This document shows positions 7,439 to 15,512 of a DNA stretch of 29,288 nt, one piece after another. A program made the position numbers and the translations under genes. Positions within the stretch are counted from its first letter, which is position 1; every line of letters begins with the position of its first letter. Under the pieces are notes generated by a model, which saw only the letters and a program-made list of their open reading frames with translations, did no database searches and was not told the DNA's origin. The stretch covers positions 1 through 29,288 of the forward strand of contig CAYJJU010000024.1 in the NCBI GenBank assembly GCA_964370635.1, given 5' to 3'. Origin of the DNA: SIG603 sp964370635 (GTDB taxonomy: Bacteria > Bacillota > Clostridia > Oscillospirales > Acutalibacteraceae).

Positions 7439-8890
7439 TCACGCTATTTCCGCAAGGTAAATATCTACCTTTTCCTGTATTCCCCTTGCAACTTCTTCTG
7501 CCGTATACATTCCGTCTTTTTCGTAAAAATCGCTCCAAATATCGCCCTCAAATACAGGTAAATAAATATCATAATTTGTGGTTCTCAGTGGCAGATTTAA
7601 AGCGTTTTCATATAGGTTGATAACTTTGTTTTTTTCTTCTTCGCTATAAGCGATAAGCTGAGAGTCTACGTATTTTTTGAAGTTGTTTTTATTTATTGGA
7701 ATTTCTTGGCCGAATCTGTCACCGTTCCATTTACCCATTAAGTCTAAGTCCATTATTTGTCCGACTTCTTCACTCTCATAGATACAGTATTTTATGAATT
7801 CCCAAGCAAGTGCTGGGTTTTTAGCATTTGTCGGTATACTCATATTATATTTTGACCTTACAGGAAGTTCACCGCTTGAAGTCACAACAGGTATTGGCTC
7901 GGTAACACCGTCTATGTCGTTCACCACAAAGTCCATACCCTCAAAAAACAGCATGAGCATCACTCTTTCTGCAAAATAGCTATCATCTGCAAAGGGTACA
8001 ATGTCATTTTGCACAGGCCCTGAAAAACTGCCAAAAGTTGTGCTAGCGCCTGTGTATGCCTTTGTGAGATTTAGATATTCTATAAATTCAGGAGTGTTAA
8101 AATTTGCCGTCATATTTTTACTGTCTGTCGCGTTGGTAATTTCAAATAAGTGAAGTAAAGCTTGACCCTCTGAGCCATATGCGCCTATAGATGTAAGCTC
8201 TGGAAACTTTCCGCTGCTCACCGCCTTGTTATACACATCGAGTAAAAATTTATAATCAATTGTTTCTAAAGTGTTCGGGTCTATGCCAACTTCTTTTAAT
8301 ACGTCTTCTGAAAGCCTAAACAGTTCAAATCTTATAGTGTTTGGCATGTTGTAAAGCGCTCCGCCTGATTCGGCGGCATCTAGCACTTGCATAAAGAAAT
8401 CTTCTTCATTAAAACTTGGGTCGTTTTGAATAAATGCATTTAAATTCATAATATGTCCGCTCGTGGCAAAACTCGAAGTGTAATCGCTTGAGGTGAAAAT
8501 TAAATCAGGCACGTTTCCTGCAACCATATTTATTTTCATGTCTTCTTTATATTTTTGGATATTAAGTTCTATTTCCTCATCACTCAAACTTGAGTCTGCT
8601 GAATTGATGCCCTCTACTATTACATCAACATTTGGATGAAGCTCTTTAAAACCCTCAACAAGTGGCATCACGCCATAATATCCGGGTATATACTCAGACA
8701 AAGAATCCGACGAAATAACAAGCGTACCTGAAAGCTCATCGTCCTCTTTGAATAAGTCGACATCAAGGCTAAGTTCTTCTTCGATTTCAGGCTCACTGCT
8801 TTCTACAGCAGACGAAGTATTATCGTCTCCAGTCGTGCAGGCGGTTAGTACGAGTAAAAATGCAAGAGTAAGTGTAAACATCTTTTTCAT
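7439..8890 (-). CDS. Extracellular solute-binding lipoprotein, array member 5 (last)
   Basis: This 483-residue family-1 (sugar/oligosaccharide-type) ABC binding protein has an MKK signal peptide with lipobox LTAC, so Cys18 would be lipidated and the protein held on the outer face of the membrane. Next comes an acidic Ser/Glu linker, then 'ELSGTLVISSDS', 'LVEGFKELHPNVDVIVEG', 'AGNVPDLIFTSSDY' and the family hallmark 'NPALAWEFIKYCIYESEE' (about residue 350). It is one of four tandem paralogues downstream of the permease genes. The C-terminal 34 residues match a gene remnant at 10525-10628. AAAAGGAGATGTAAA precedes ATG 8890. The ligand is unknown. Confidence 0.92.
   Translation of the reverse strand: MKKMFTLTLAFLLVLTACTTGDDNTSSAVESSEPEIEEELSLDVDLFKEDDELSGTLVISSDSLSEYIPGYYGVMPLVEGFKELHPNVDVIVEGINSADSSLSDEEIELNIQKYKEDMKINMVAGNVPDLIFTSSDYTSSFATSGHIMNLNAFIQNDPSFNEEDFFMQVLDAAESGGALYNMPNTIRFELFRLSEDVLKEVGIDPNTLETIDYKFLLDVYNKAVSSGKFPELTSIGAYGSEGQALLHLFEITNATDSKNMTANFNTPEFIEYLNLTKAYTGASTTFGSFSGPVQNDIVPFADDSYFAERVMLMLFFEGMDFVVNDIDGVTEPIPVVTSSGELPVRSKYNMSIPTNAKNPALAWEFIKYCIYESEEVGQIMDLDLMGKWNGDRFGQEIPINKNNFKKYVDSQLIAYSEEEKNKVINLYENALNLPLRTTNYDIYLPVFEGDIWSDFYEKDGMYTAEEVARGIQEKVDIYLAEIA
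8706..8849. repeat. Near-identical 143-bp coding block, copy A
   Basis: Codes for the post-lipobox linker and first strand (CTTG..ESSEPEIEEE..LSGTLVISSD). By eye it differs from the block at 11927-12069 at only about three or four positions, while the rest of the two genes has diverged heavily. Confidence 0.8.
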
Positions 8891-8921
8891 TTTACATCTC
8901 CTTTTCTAATTCGGGGTATTA

Positions 8922-10373
8922 TCATTCTATTTCCTTAAGGTAAACTTCCGTCTGCTCTTGTAGTATTTCTGCGACTTCTTCTGCCGTATACAATCCGTCG
9001 ATTTCGTAGTATTCACGCAGTATCTCGTTTTCGTAGGCTGGTAAGTAGGCGTCGTAATTTGTTATTGTAAGTGGTAATGACAAGGCATTTTCGTAAATTT
9101 CAATAAATTTGTCTTTTTCTTCTTGCGTACGGTCTTCTAGCTGACCCTCTGCAAATTTTCTGAAATTGTTTTTGTTTACTGGGATATTTCGAGTAAATCT
9201 GTCGCCGTTCCATCTGCCAAACTTCTCTATTTCTAAGCCCTGTGGCATTTCTTCGCTTTCATATATGCAGTATTTAATAAATTCCCATGCAAGTGCTGGA
9301 TTATTGGAATTTGTCGGTATGCTCATATTAAACACTGACCTTATAGGAAGAGTTCCACCTGAAGTTACTACGGGTATTAAGTTTGTCGCTCCGGCAGGGG
9401 TTTCAATTATAAACTTATCGGTATCAAAGAATACCATCATATTTGAGGTAACTTCTGCAAAATAAGTGTTGTTTATAAATGTTTCATTAAAATCATAAAC
9501 AGGACTGTCGAATGCGCCAAAGGTGCTTTCTATGGGATATTCTTTTGTTAGTGTAAGATACTCAATAAATTCGGGACTGTTAAAGTTTGCAGTCATATTA
9601 TTGCTGTCAAATGCATTTGTTATTTCATGAAGATAAAGTAAAGCATTGCCCTCTAAACCTTGTTTTCCGATATATTTAAGGTCTGGAAATTGCCCGCTGC
9701 TTACAGCTTTATTGTAGATATCGAGTAATGTTTTGTAATCTATGGTTTTTAGGGAGTCAGGGTTAACCCCAGCCACTGCTAATACGTCTTCACGAATTCT
9801 CATTAAGGTAAACATTACTACATTTGGCATGTTGTAAAGTTTGCCATTAACTTCAGCCGCTTCAAAGATTTGTGTGAAATAGTCCTCTGTTAAAAAAGTA
9901 GGGTCATTTTGCATGAACGCATTTAAGTCCATAATATTATCAGTAAGCGCAAAACTTGCCGTATAATTATCATAGGTAAACATTAAATCGGGAGCATTTC
10001 CTGCGGTTAAATTTATCCTGAGTTCCTGTTTGTATTGCTCTTTTAAAACCGCAGTTTCTTCGTCACTCGCATCTGAATCTCTAACATTAAAACCCTCAAC
10101 TTTTATTTCTACATTTGGATGGAGTTCGTTAAATCCCTCTACTAAGGGGTAAATTCCAAAGTTGGCAGCCGAATATGTAGATGCAGAATCCGACGAAATA
10201 ACAAGCGTACCTGAAAGCTCCTCGTCCTCTTTGAATAAGTCGACATCAAGGCTAAGTTCTTCTTCAATTTCAGGCTCACTGCTTTCTACAGCAGACGAAG
10301 TATTATCGCCTCCAGTCGTGCAGGCGGTTAGCAGTAATGCTATTGTACATATTAATGCAAATAATCGTTTCAT
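8922..10373 (-). CDS. Extracellular solute-binding lipoprotein, array member 4
   Basis: Family-1 ABC binding protein of 483 residues with signal peptide MKRLFALICTIALLLTAC (Cys18 lipidation site). Visible family motifs are 'LVEGFNELHPNVEIKVEG', 'AGNAPDLMFTYDNY', 'NMPNVVMFTLMRIREDVL' and 'NPALAWEFIKYCIYESEEMP'. The start is ATG 10373 because AAGGAGGGATTATTT lies just before it and the signal peptide begins there; the frame is open for 17 more codons upstream, but those codons form no signal peptide. It has a 31-bp gap to the next array gene and probably shares a transcript with it. The binding domain differs enough from its paralogues to suggest a different ligand or affinity. Confidence 0.92.
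   Translation of the reverse strand: MKRLFALICTIALLLTACTTGGDNTSSAVESSEPEIEEELSLDVDLFKEDEELSGTLVISSDSASTYSAANFGIYPLVEGFNELHPNVEIKVEGFNVRDSDASDEETAVLKEQYKQELRINLTAGNAPDLMFTYDNYTASFALTDNIMDLNAFMQNDPTFLTEDYFTQIFEAAEVNGKLYNMPNVVMFTLMRIREDVLAVAGVNPDSLKTIDYKTLLDIYNKAVSSGQFPDLKYIGKQGLEGNALLYLHEITNAFDSNNMTANFNSPEFIEYLTLTKEYPIESTFGAFDSPVYDFNETFINNTYFAEVTSNMMVFFDTDKFIIETPAGATNLIPVVTSGGTLPIRSVFNMSIPTNSNNPALAWEFIKYCIYESEEMPQGLEIEKFGRWNGDRFTRNIPVNKNNFRKFAEGQLEDRTQEEKDKFIEIYENALSLPLTITNYDAYLPAYENEILREYYEIDGLYTAEEVAEILQEQTEVYLKEIE
10189..10331. repeat. Near-identical 143-bp coding block, copy B
   Basis: Same linker-coding block as 8706-8849 and 11927-12069, with only a few single-base changes between copies. 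Confidence 0.8.
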
Positions 10374-10384
10374 AAATAATCCCT

Positions 10385-10524
10385 CCTTGTTTATGGTAGG
10401 TATGCGGAACGTCGCCACTGCCATGGGGAATTTGAAATTTGGTGTAGGGGACGGGTCGCCCGTCCCGTTTTGTTTGATGAATTTTGTGGAAAGCGTGCAG
10501 AACGCCGCCCCTGCAAATTAATAA
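10385..10524. repeat. Repeated leader and intergenic module, second copy
   Basis: Part of a 292-bp gene-free gap. Next to the binding-protein start is the leader repeat (TTGTTTATGGTAGGTATGC, GGAACGTCGCC). Then comes a near-perfect palindrome around GGGGACGGG-TCG-CCCGTCCC (about 10447-10466), followed by GTTTTGTTT and the same TGGAAAGCGTGCAGAACG block seen at 7319-7438. Read on the plus strand the palindrome plus T-tract looks like a terminator, opposite to the direction of the genes here. Confidence 0.7.
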
Positions 10525-10628
10525 TCACGCTATTTCTGCAAGGTAAATATCTACCTTTTCCTGTATTACCTTTGCAACTTCTTCTGCCGTATACATTCCG
10601 TCTATTTCGTGAAAATCGCTCCAAATAT
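10525..10628 (-). pseudogene. 3' remnant of a deleted solute-binding protein gene
   Basis: The minus strand reads NIWSDFHEIDGMYTAEEV then AKVIQEKVDIYLAEIA and a TGA stop at 10525-10527. This is about 34 codons nearly identical to the C terminus of the intact binding protein ending at 7439 (DIWSDFYEKDGMYTAEEV…VDIYLAEIA). Matching stops abruptly at about 10628 with no start codon or signal peptide, so only the tail is left. The sequence downstream of its stop also matches the sequence downstream of the 7439 gene. A tandem copy was evidently lost by deletion, leaving this scar inside the array. Confidence 0.85.
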
Positions 10629-10635
10629 TTATTAC

Positions 10636-10655
10636 AGTGCACAGCGCTATGCACT
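10636..10655. repeat. 20-bp near-perfect palindrome at the remnant junction
   Basis: AGTGCACAGCGCTATGCACT pairs with its own reverse complement except at one position pair. It lies seven bases beyond the end of homology of the gene remnant, exactly in the gap before the next binding-protein gene. Confidence 0.6.
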
Positions 10656-10665
10656 ACAAATCAAT

Positions 10666-12111
10666 TTACTCTATCTCCTTAAGGTAAACTTCGACCCTCT
10701 CTTGTATTGCTTGTGCGGCTTCTTCCGCCGTGTAAATTCCCTCTGTTTCGTAGTATTCTGTCAATATTTCGTATATAGGCAAATATGCGTCATTGTTTTC
10801 CATTACTAACGGCAATGATAAGGCATTTTGATAAAGGGCTATCATTTTGTATTTTTCTTCCTGTGTTGATTTTGTCAGCTGTGAGTTAATAAATTTTATC
10901 ATATTATTTTTATTAACCGGCACGTTTTGTTCAAATCTATCACCGCCCCATTTGCCAAGCTTTGTTATCTCTAGTCCATCTGGCATTTCTTCACTTTCAT
11001 AAATACAGTACTTGATGAATTCCCATGCAAGAGCAGGGTTTTTAGCATTTGTTGGTATACTTATGGAGTAACGGGGATAGATAAGAAAATCTCCATTTGA
11101 TGTCACAACAGGTATTGGCTCAGTTATTCCGTCAATCTCCTGTGTTATAAATTGCCCCGTCGGAAAACCTATCAAGCTTGGCATAATAAGTTGTACAAAA
11201 TAGCTATCATCTACAAATGCCTTTTCACCGTCATAAATTGGACCCCAAAAATATCCAAAAGCATCTGGTGAATCGTGCTCTTTTGTAAGTTTCAAGTATT
11301 CTATAAATTCAGGGCTATTAAAATTTGCTGTCATGTCTCGGGTGTTAAATGCATTTGCTATCTCTTGCCTAGAAAGCACCGCTTTGCCCTCACTGCCATA
11401 TTGTCCTATATGTTTTAGGTCAGGTGAATTCCCACTTTCAATCGCTTTACTATAAACATCAAGTAAAAATTTATAGTCGAGTGTTTCTAATGAACCTAGG
11501 TCAACTTCGGCCATTTTTAGCACATCTTCCCTCATTCGTAAGAACATAAAATGAACTGCATTTGGCATATTATAAAGTTTTCCGTAAATTTCAGCTGCTT
11601 CAAATATTTCCATGAAAAAATCATCTTCATTAAATGTAGGGTCGTTTTGAATAAATGCGTTTAAGTCCATTATACTATCTGTCATCGCAAAACTTGATGT
11701 GTAATCTCTAGCCGTAAAAATTAAATCGGGGACATCACCTGATGTCAAGCCTATTCGCATATCCTGTTTGTATTGCTCGCCCGCCACTTCTCGCTCCTCT
11801 TCGCTCATGCTTGAATCAAAACGGTCATATCCCTCGACAATCACCTCGACATTAGGGTGAAGTTCATTAAAACCAGCTACAAGCGGCAATATTCCATGAT
11901 AATTGCTAGTGTAAGTATCTACCGTATCGGACGAAATAACAAGCGTACCTGAAAGCTCATCGTCCTCTTTGAATAAGTCGACATCAAGGCTAAGTTCTTC
12001 TTCGATTTCAGGCTCACTGCTTTCTACAGCAGACGAAGTATTATCGCCTCCGGTCGTGCAGGCGGTTAGTATTAATGTGATTGTTAATATTAATGCAAAT
12101 AATCGTTTCAT
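10666..12111 (-). CDS. Extracellular solute-binding lipoprotein, array member 3
   Basis: Family-1 ABC binding protein of 481 residues. The signal peptide MKRLFALILTITLILTAC puts the lipidated Cys at position 18. Motifs match its paralogues: 'LVAGFNELHPNVEVIVEG', 'SGDVPDLIFTARDY', 'YGKLYNMPNAVHF' and 'NPALAWEFIKYCIYESEEMP'. ATG 12111 is chosen because AAGGAGGGATTATTT precedes it; the extra 22 open codons upstream encode no signal sequence and belong to the repeated leader. Signal peptide and linker are almost identical in DNA to those of array member 4, whereas the C-terminal two thirds differ at many positions. It lies 62 bp downstream of array member 2. Confidence 0.92.
   Translation of the reverse strand: MKRLFALILTITLILTACTTGGDNTSSAVESSEPEIEEELSLDVDLFKEDDELSGTLVISSDTVDTYTSNYHGILPLVAGFNELHPNVEVIVEGYDRFDSSMSEEEREVAGEQYKQDMRIGLTSGDVPDLIFTARDYTSSFAMTDSIMDLNAFIQNDPTFNEDDFFMEIFEAAEIYGKLYNMPNAVHFMFLRMREDVLKMAEVDLGSLETLDYKFLLDVYSKAIESGNSPDLKHIGQYGSEGKAVLSRQEIANAFNTRDMTANFNSPEFIEYLKLTKEHDSPDAFGYFWGPIYDGEKAFVDDSYFVQLIMPSLIGFPTGQFITQEIDGITEPIPVVTSNGDFLIYPRYSISIPTNAKNPALAWEFIKYCIYESEEMPDGLEITKLGKWGGDRFEQNVPVNKNNMIKFINSQLTKSTQEEKYKMIALYQNALSLPLVMENNDAYLPIYEILTEYYETEGIYTAEEAAQAIQERVEVYLKEIE
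11927..12069. repeat. Near-identical 143-bp coding block, copy C
   Basis: Third copy of the linker-coding block (others at 8706-8849 and 10189-10331). Confidence 0.8.
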
Positions 12112-12160
12112 AAATAATCCCTCCTTGTTTATGGTAGGTATGCAGAACGTCGCCCCTGCA
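12112..12160. repeat. Repeated leader before array member 3
   Basis: Read on the minus strand: GGGGCGACGTTCTGCATACC, TACCATAAACAAGGAGGG, ATTATTT, then the start codon. The same leader, with one or two changes, precedes the genes starting at 10373 and 13571. It includes the ribosome binding site. Confidence 0.75.
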
Positions 12161-12173
12161 CCGCAACTACTAA

Positions 12174-13571
12174 TCACTCTATCTCCCTAAAATAAATCTC
12201 AGCCTTTTCCTGCATACCCTTTGCCACTTCTTCGGCGGTGGCTATGCCCTTTGTTTGGTAGTAATCATACCACATAGAACTTTGTAAAGCCTTACCTAAA
12301 TATGTGTTTACACCGTTTGTAATTATTGGTAAACTCAGTGGTGTTTCAAGAGTGCTTAAAAATTTATCTTTTACTTCATCAGGGAATTCTGCTAGATGTT
12401 GCTCAATTGACTCTGCGAAATTATTTTTATTAATTGGTATGCTATGTTCAAATCTATCACCATTCCACTTACCCGCTGTCGAAAAATTATAATATATTGA
12501 CGAAGAATCGCTTTCATAGGTGCAATATTTAATAAATTCCCAAGCTAGTGCTGGATTCTTTGCGTTTGTCGGTATGCTCATAAGATATCGTGGATCAATA
12601 AACAATTCGCCTTTTAAGGTCGTAACAGGAATCACATCTGTCATCCCATCTTTTTTTGTGGTTAATACATCAACGTCGCTAGCACTTACTAATGTTCCCA
12701 CGTTTTCAACAAAATAACTTTTATCAAGCAAATATTCCTCAAATCCAAGACCATTAAACCCTCCTGCTGGATACGGACTTCCCTCATAGGCTCTTGTAAG
12801 CTCTAGATATTCTATAAATTCGGGGCTGTCATAATTTGCCGTCATTTCACTTAGATTAAACGCCGATGCACTCTCATGGAACCAAAGTATAGCCTTGCCC
12901 TCTGTAGCGCCGTGACCCATTGATATAAGCTCTGGGAAATCTCCGCTATCTATAGCCTTGTTGTATACATCTAAAAGCAACTTATAATCTACTGTTTCAA
13001 TCGTTTCGGGGTCATAACCCGCATTTTCTAAAACATCTATCCTAAGTCTAAAAAGATCATAAGTAATTGCATTAGGCATTAAATATAAGCCACCTTTTAC
13101 TTCAAACGCTTCTAAAATATTTATAAAAAAGTCTTCTTCTTTAAAACTTGGATCGTTTTCCATAAATACATTTAAATCCATTATCATCCCACTTGGCACA
13201 AAGTTTGATGCATAATCTTGATCTGTAAAAATCAAATCAGGTGGACTACCTGCCGTAATGCTCACGTTTAAGTCATCTTGATACTGTTCTAATTTAACTA
13301 TATCTTCCTCAATTATCTTATATCTGTCTGCTATATCCGTACGCTCTACTATAACTTCAACATTCGGATGAAGTTCTTTAAACCCCTCAACTAAAGGATC
13401 TACTCCGTAAAATTTGTCTTCCCCGTATTCTGTGGAAATAGTTAGCGTACCAGAAAGCTCCTCGCCCTCTGAGAATAAGTCTACATTAAATCCCTGTGGG
13501 GTGTCGCCTGTACTTGTACAAGCGCTTAGTAGTAATGCTATTGTAAGCAATAATGCAAAAATTCTCTTCAT
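12174..13571 (-). CDS. Extracellular solute-binding lipoprotein, array member 2
   Basis: Family-1 ABC binding protein of 465 residues with signal peptide MKRIFALLLTIALLLSAC (Cys18). It lacks the long acidic linker of members 3-5 and goes directly into 'GFNVDLFSEGEELSGTLTIS'. Shared motifs are 'LVEGFKELHPNVEVIVER', 'AGSPPDLIFTDQDY', 'NPALAWEFIKYCTYESDS' and the C-terminal 'TAEEVAKGMQEKAEIYFREIE'. It is the array copy nearest the permease genes and the most distinct of the four, so it may be the ancestral copy. AAGGAGGGTCTATTT precedes ATG 13571. A dispersed repeat separates it from the permease stop codon. Confidence 0.92.
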   Translation of the reverse strand: MKRIFALLLTIALLLSACTSTGDTPQGFNVDLFSEGEELSGTLTISTEYGEDKFYGVDPLVEGFKELHPNVEVIVERTDIADRYKIIEEDIVKLEQYQDDLNVSITAGSPPDLIFTDQDYASNFVPSGMIMDLNVFMENDPSFKEEDFFINILEAFEVKGGLYLMPNAITYDLFRLRIDVLENAGYDPETIETVDYKLLLDVYNKAIDSGDFPELISMGHGATEGKAILWFHESASAFNLSEMTANYDSPEFIEYLELTRAYEGSPYPAGGFNGLGFEEYLLDKSYFVENVGTLVSASDVDVLTTKKDGMTDVIPVTTLKGELFIDPRYLMSIPTNAKNPALAWEFIKYCTYESDSSSIYYNFSTAGKWNGDRFEHSIPINKNNFAESIEQHLAEFPDEVKDKFLSTLETPLSLPIITNGVNTYLGKALQSSMWYDYYQTKGIATAEEVAKGMQEKAEIYFREIE

Positions 13572-13620
13572 AAATAGACCCTCCTTGTTTATTGTAGGTA
13601 TGCAGAACGTCGCCCCTACA
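13572..13620. repeat. Repeated leader before array member 2
   Basis: Same leader as at 12112-12160 (GTAGGGGCGACGTTCTGCAT, ACCTACAATAAACAAGGAGG), including the ribosome site. Confidence 0.75.
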
Positions 13621-13635
13621 ATTTGAAGTAAGAAG

Positions 13636-13738
13636 TAATAGTTAATAGTGAATAAGTTACGGTTTTGTCAACATATAATCAAAAAATCCGTAGGATTTTC
13701 GCCACAACTATCCACTATCAACTCTCCACTCTCAACTA
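13636..13738. repeat. MITE-like or foldable dispersed repeat between permease and binding protein
   Basis: The left arm TAGTTAATAGTGAATAAGTT (13639-13658) is inverted as AACTATCCACTATCAACT (13706-13723), enclosing a small perfect hairpin AAAATCC-gta-GGATTTT (13683-13699). The right end overlaps the permease stop codon. Related layouts lie at 541-659 and, more weakly, 6066-6127 and 23505-23572. It codes for nothing and looks like a non-autonomous intergenic repeat. Confidence 0.55.
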
Positions 13739-14611
13739 GTTCCTAAGCTGTGATAAGCTTATTCCTTTTACTAAATAATCTTGACCGTATAGGAATAGGA
13801 TTATTGCCGGGAATACGAAGAAGGAGGATACCGAGAAGAACATGGTGGGGTTTGCCGTTGCGACTTGATTTAGGTATACCGACATCGGCATTTCGAAGGT
13901 GTTTTGTATAAATACCACCGCTTGGTCTACCATGTTCCAGTTGTCGGCAAATAGTAGTATGCTCATTGCGGCTATGACAGAGCTCATGTTTGGCATCATT
14001 ATTTTGCGGTAGATTTGAAATTCCGAAGCGCCGTCGAGTCTTGCTGCCTCAAAAGCATCTCTCGGGAATGCCTTTATTTGCTGTCTTATAAGAAATACAC
14101 CTAAGGGGTGGAACATCGCAGGCAGTATAATTATAAGGTAGGACTCGTTAATGCCCAGCCACTGGCCTACTATAAAGTTTGGCACAAGTAAAAGCTGCAT
14201 TGGCATAAGCATTATTACTACATACATGAAAAATATGATTTCCTTGTGCTTGTTTTTCCACATTTCAAAGCCGTATGCCGCCATGGGCGCAAATATCATT
14301 TGTCCTATTAGTATTGGAACTATTAAAATTACCGAGTTCCAAAAATATCTTAAATAATCGGGATTTCTAAAAAGAAGGTTGTCGAACTGGCTTAAAGTAG
14401 GGTCGCTTGGCAGTAGCGACGGCTCTACAAAGTGCATGTTATTGCTACTGTAGGCATCTTGGTTTGCTTCTGTAATTTCTGATGAGTATCTATTATTAAT
14501 CTCCTCTGGGCTCATAAACGAGTTTGAGAATATGTAAAGCACGGGGAAGACCGAAATTACACAGCAAAGTATAACAAATATTTTTTGTAAAAAATTTAAT
14601 TTAGTACTCAT
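13736..14611 (-). CDS. Carbohydrate ABC transporter permease, MalG type
   Basis: The 291-residue inner subunit has about six transmembrane helices (first at 9-29, then about 90-112, 125-145, 155-175, 210-230 and 260-282). The cytoplasmic EAA loop 'DAFEAARLDGASEFQIYRKI' (about 185-204, followed by MMP) docks onto the ATPase of the transporter. A long extracytoplasmic loop of about 60 residues follows the first helix, as in MalG-like subunits. It pairs with the MalF-type gene 8 bp upstream, and GTGAGGTGAAAT precedes ATG 14611. No ATP-binding subunit is encoded anywhere in this window, so a shared MsmX/UgpC-type ATPase encoded elsewhere is presumed. Confidence 0.93.
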   Translation of the reverse strand: MSTKLNFLQKIFVILCCVISVFPVLYIFSNSFMSPEEINNRYSSEITEANQDAYSSNNMHFVEPSLLPSDPTLSQFDNLLFRNPDYLRYFWNSVILIVPILIGQMIFAPMAAYGFEMWKNKHKEIIFFMYVVIMLMPMQLLLVPNFIVGQWLGINESYLIIILPAMFHPLGVFLIRQQIKAFPRDAFEAARLDGASEFQIYRKIMMPNMSSVIAAMSILLFADNWNMVDQAVVFIQNTFEMPMSVYLNQVATANPTMFFSVSSFFVFPAIILFLYGQDYLVKGISLSQLRN

Positions 14612-14619
14612 ATTTCACC

Positions 14620-15480
14620 TCACTGATAAGTATCGGTGGTTTTCTTTTGTGCGTAGAAAAGAATAAGTAAAACCACGCTGATTACTAGGAATAAAATATA
14701 TGCCGCACTGCTAAGTTTTTGCATGTTAAGAGATGCAAACTGATTGTTTATGTAGTGCTGTAGCATATAAATTTCTGTTGTGGGATATGCGCCGTATAGT
14801 AGGTATATTTCCCTAAACACCTTAAATGAGTTGACTATGGACATTAAAATTACAACAAAGGTGGTGGGCATTAGGTAGACTAGGGTAATGTTTTTAAACT
14901 GTTTTATCGGTGAACCGCCCTCAAGTGCATATTGTTCGTAATACACCTTGGGTATCCAGTTAAGTCCTGACCAGAAAAGCACCACATTGTAGGCAACATT
15001 TTTCCAAAGGAAGACTAAAATTATTATCACCATAGCAAAAGGCCCTTGTCCGGGATTTGCTATTTCAAAGCCTAGCATGGATAAGCCTTTGTTCATAAGT
15101 CCATTAGTGTCGAATATAATTTTCCAAAAATAGACTATTGTGCCGGAGGGCACAACTATCGGCAAAAGAAGGGCAATACTTGCAATTATTCTGCCTCTTT
15201 TCATTTTTTTAAGGCAAAGCGCTATAGATAGCGATAAAAATATGCCTATTGGTATGGATACTATCATAAAGAATAAGGTGTTGCCTGAGGCTTGTAAAAA
15301 TAGTTCGTTTGTTAGCGTTGCTGCGAAGTTGTCAAACCAGACAAAGTTCATGTTTGCCACATTGTCTATCATCGCATAGTAAAGCGATACCGCAAAAGGT
15401 ATAAAGTAAAAGAGCATTATACCTGCAAGACTTGGCAAGATGAGTAGCATAAATGTGAAATTTCCTCTTTTTGTTTTCAT
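14620..15480 (-). CDS. Carbohydrate ABC transporter permease, MalF/UgpA type
   Basis: The 286-residue membrane subunit begins with the usual 'FMLLILPSLAGIMLFYFIPF' helix and has about six transmembrane segments. Its EAA-type loop 'YEQYALEGGSPIKQFKNITL' (181-200, followed by VYLMP) is recognisable, although the first positions EQYALEGG depart from the consensus EAAxxDGA. It forms a heterodimer with the MalG-type subunit downstream. The gene is 32 bp after the binding-protein gene, with AAAGGAGGGAACAC before ATG 15480, giving the standard order binding protein, MalF, MalG. Four further binding proteins then follow, which is unusual. Confidence 0.93.
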   Translation of the reverse strand: MKTKRGNFTFMLLILPSLAGIMLFYFIPFAVSLYYAMIDNVANMNFVWFDNFAATLTNELFLQASGNTLFFMIVSIPIGIFLSLSIALCLKKMKRGRIIASIALLLPIVVPSGTIVYFWKIIFDTNGLMNKGLSMLGFEIANPGQGPFAMVIIILVFLWKNVAYNVVLFWSGLNWIPKVYYEQYALEGGSPIKQFKNITLVYLMPTTFVVILMSIVNSFKVFREIYLLYGAYPTTEIYMLQHYINNQFASLNMQKLSSAAYILFLVISVVLLILFYAQKKTTDTYQ

Positions 15481-15512
15481 TGTGTTCCCTCCTTTAGTGT
15501 GTTGTCAGTTTT

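Noticed and set aside
10447..10475. A terminator for the minus-strand array formed by the GGGACGGG palindrome
   Set aside because: The T-rich tract follows the palindrome on the plus strand only, so it is in the wrong orientation for the genes around it.
10391..10654. An 87-codon minus-strand open frame over the gap between two binding-protein genes
   Set aside because: It is out of frame with the clear gene remnant (10525-10628), has no family features and runs through repeated intergenic DNA, so it is a chance frame.
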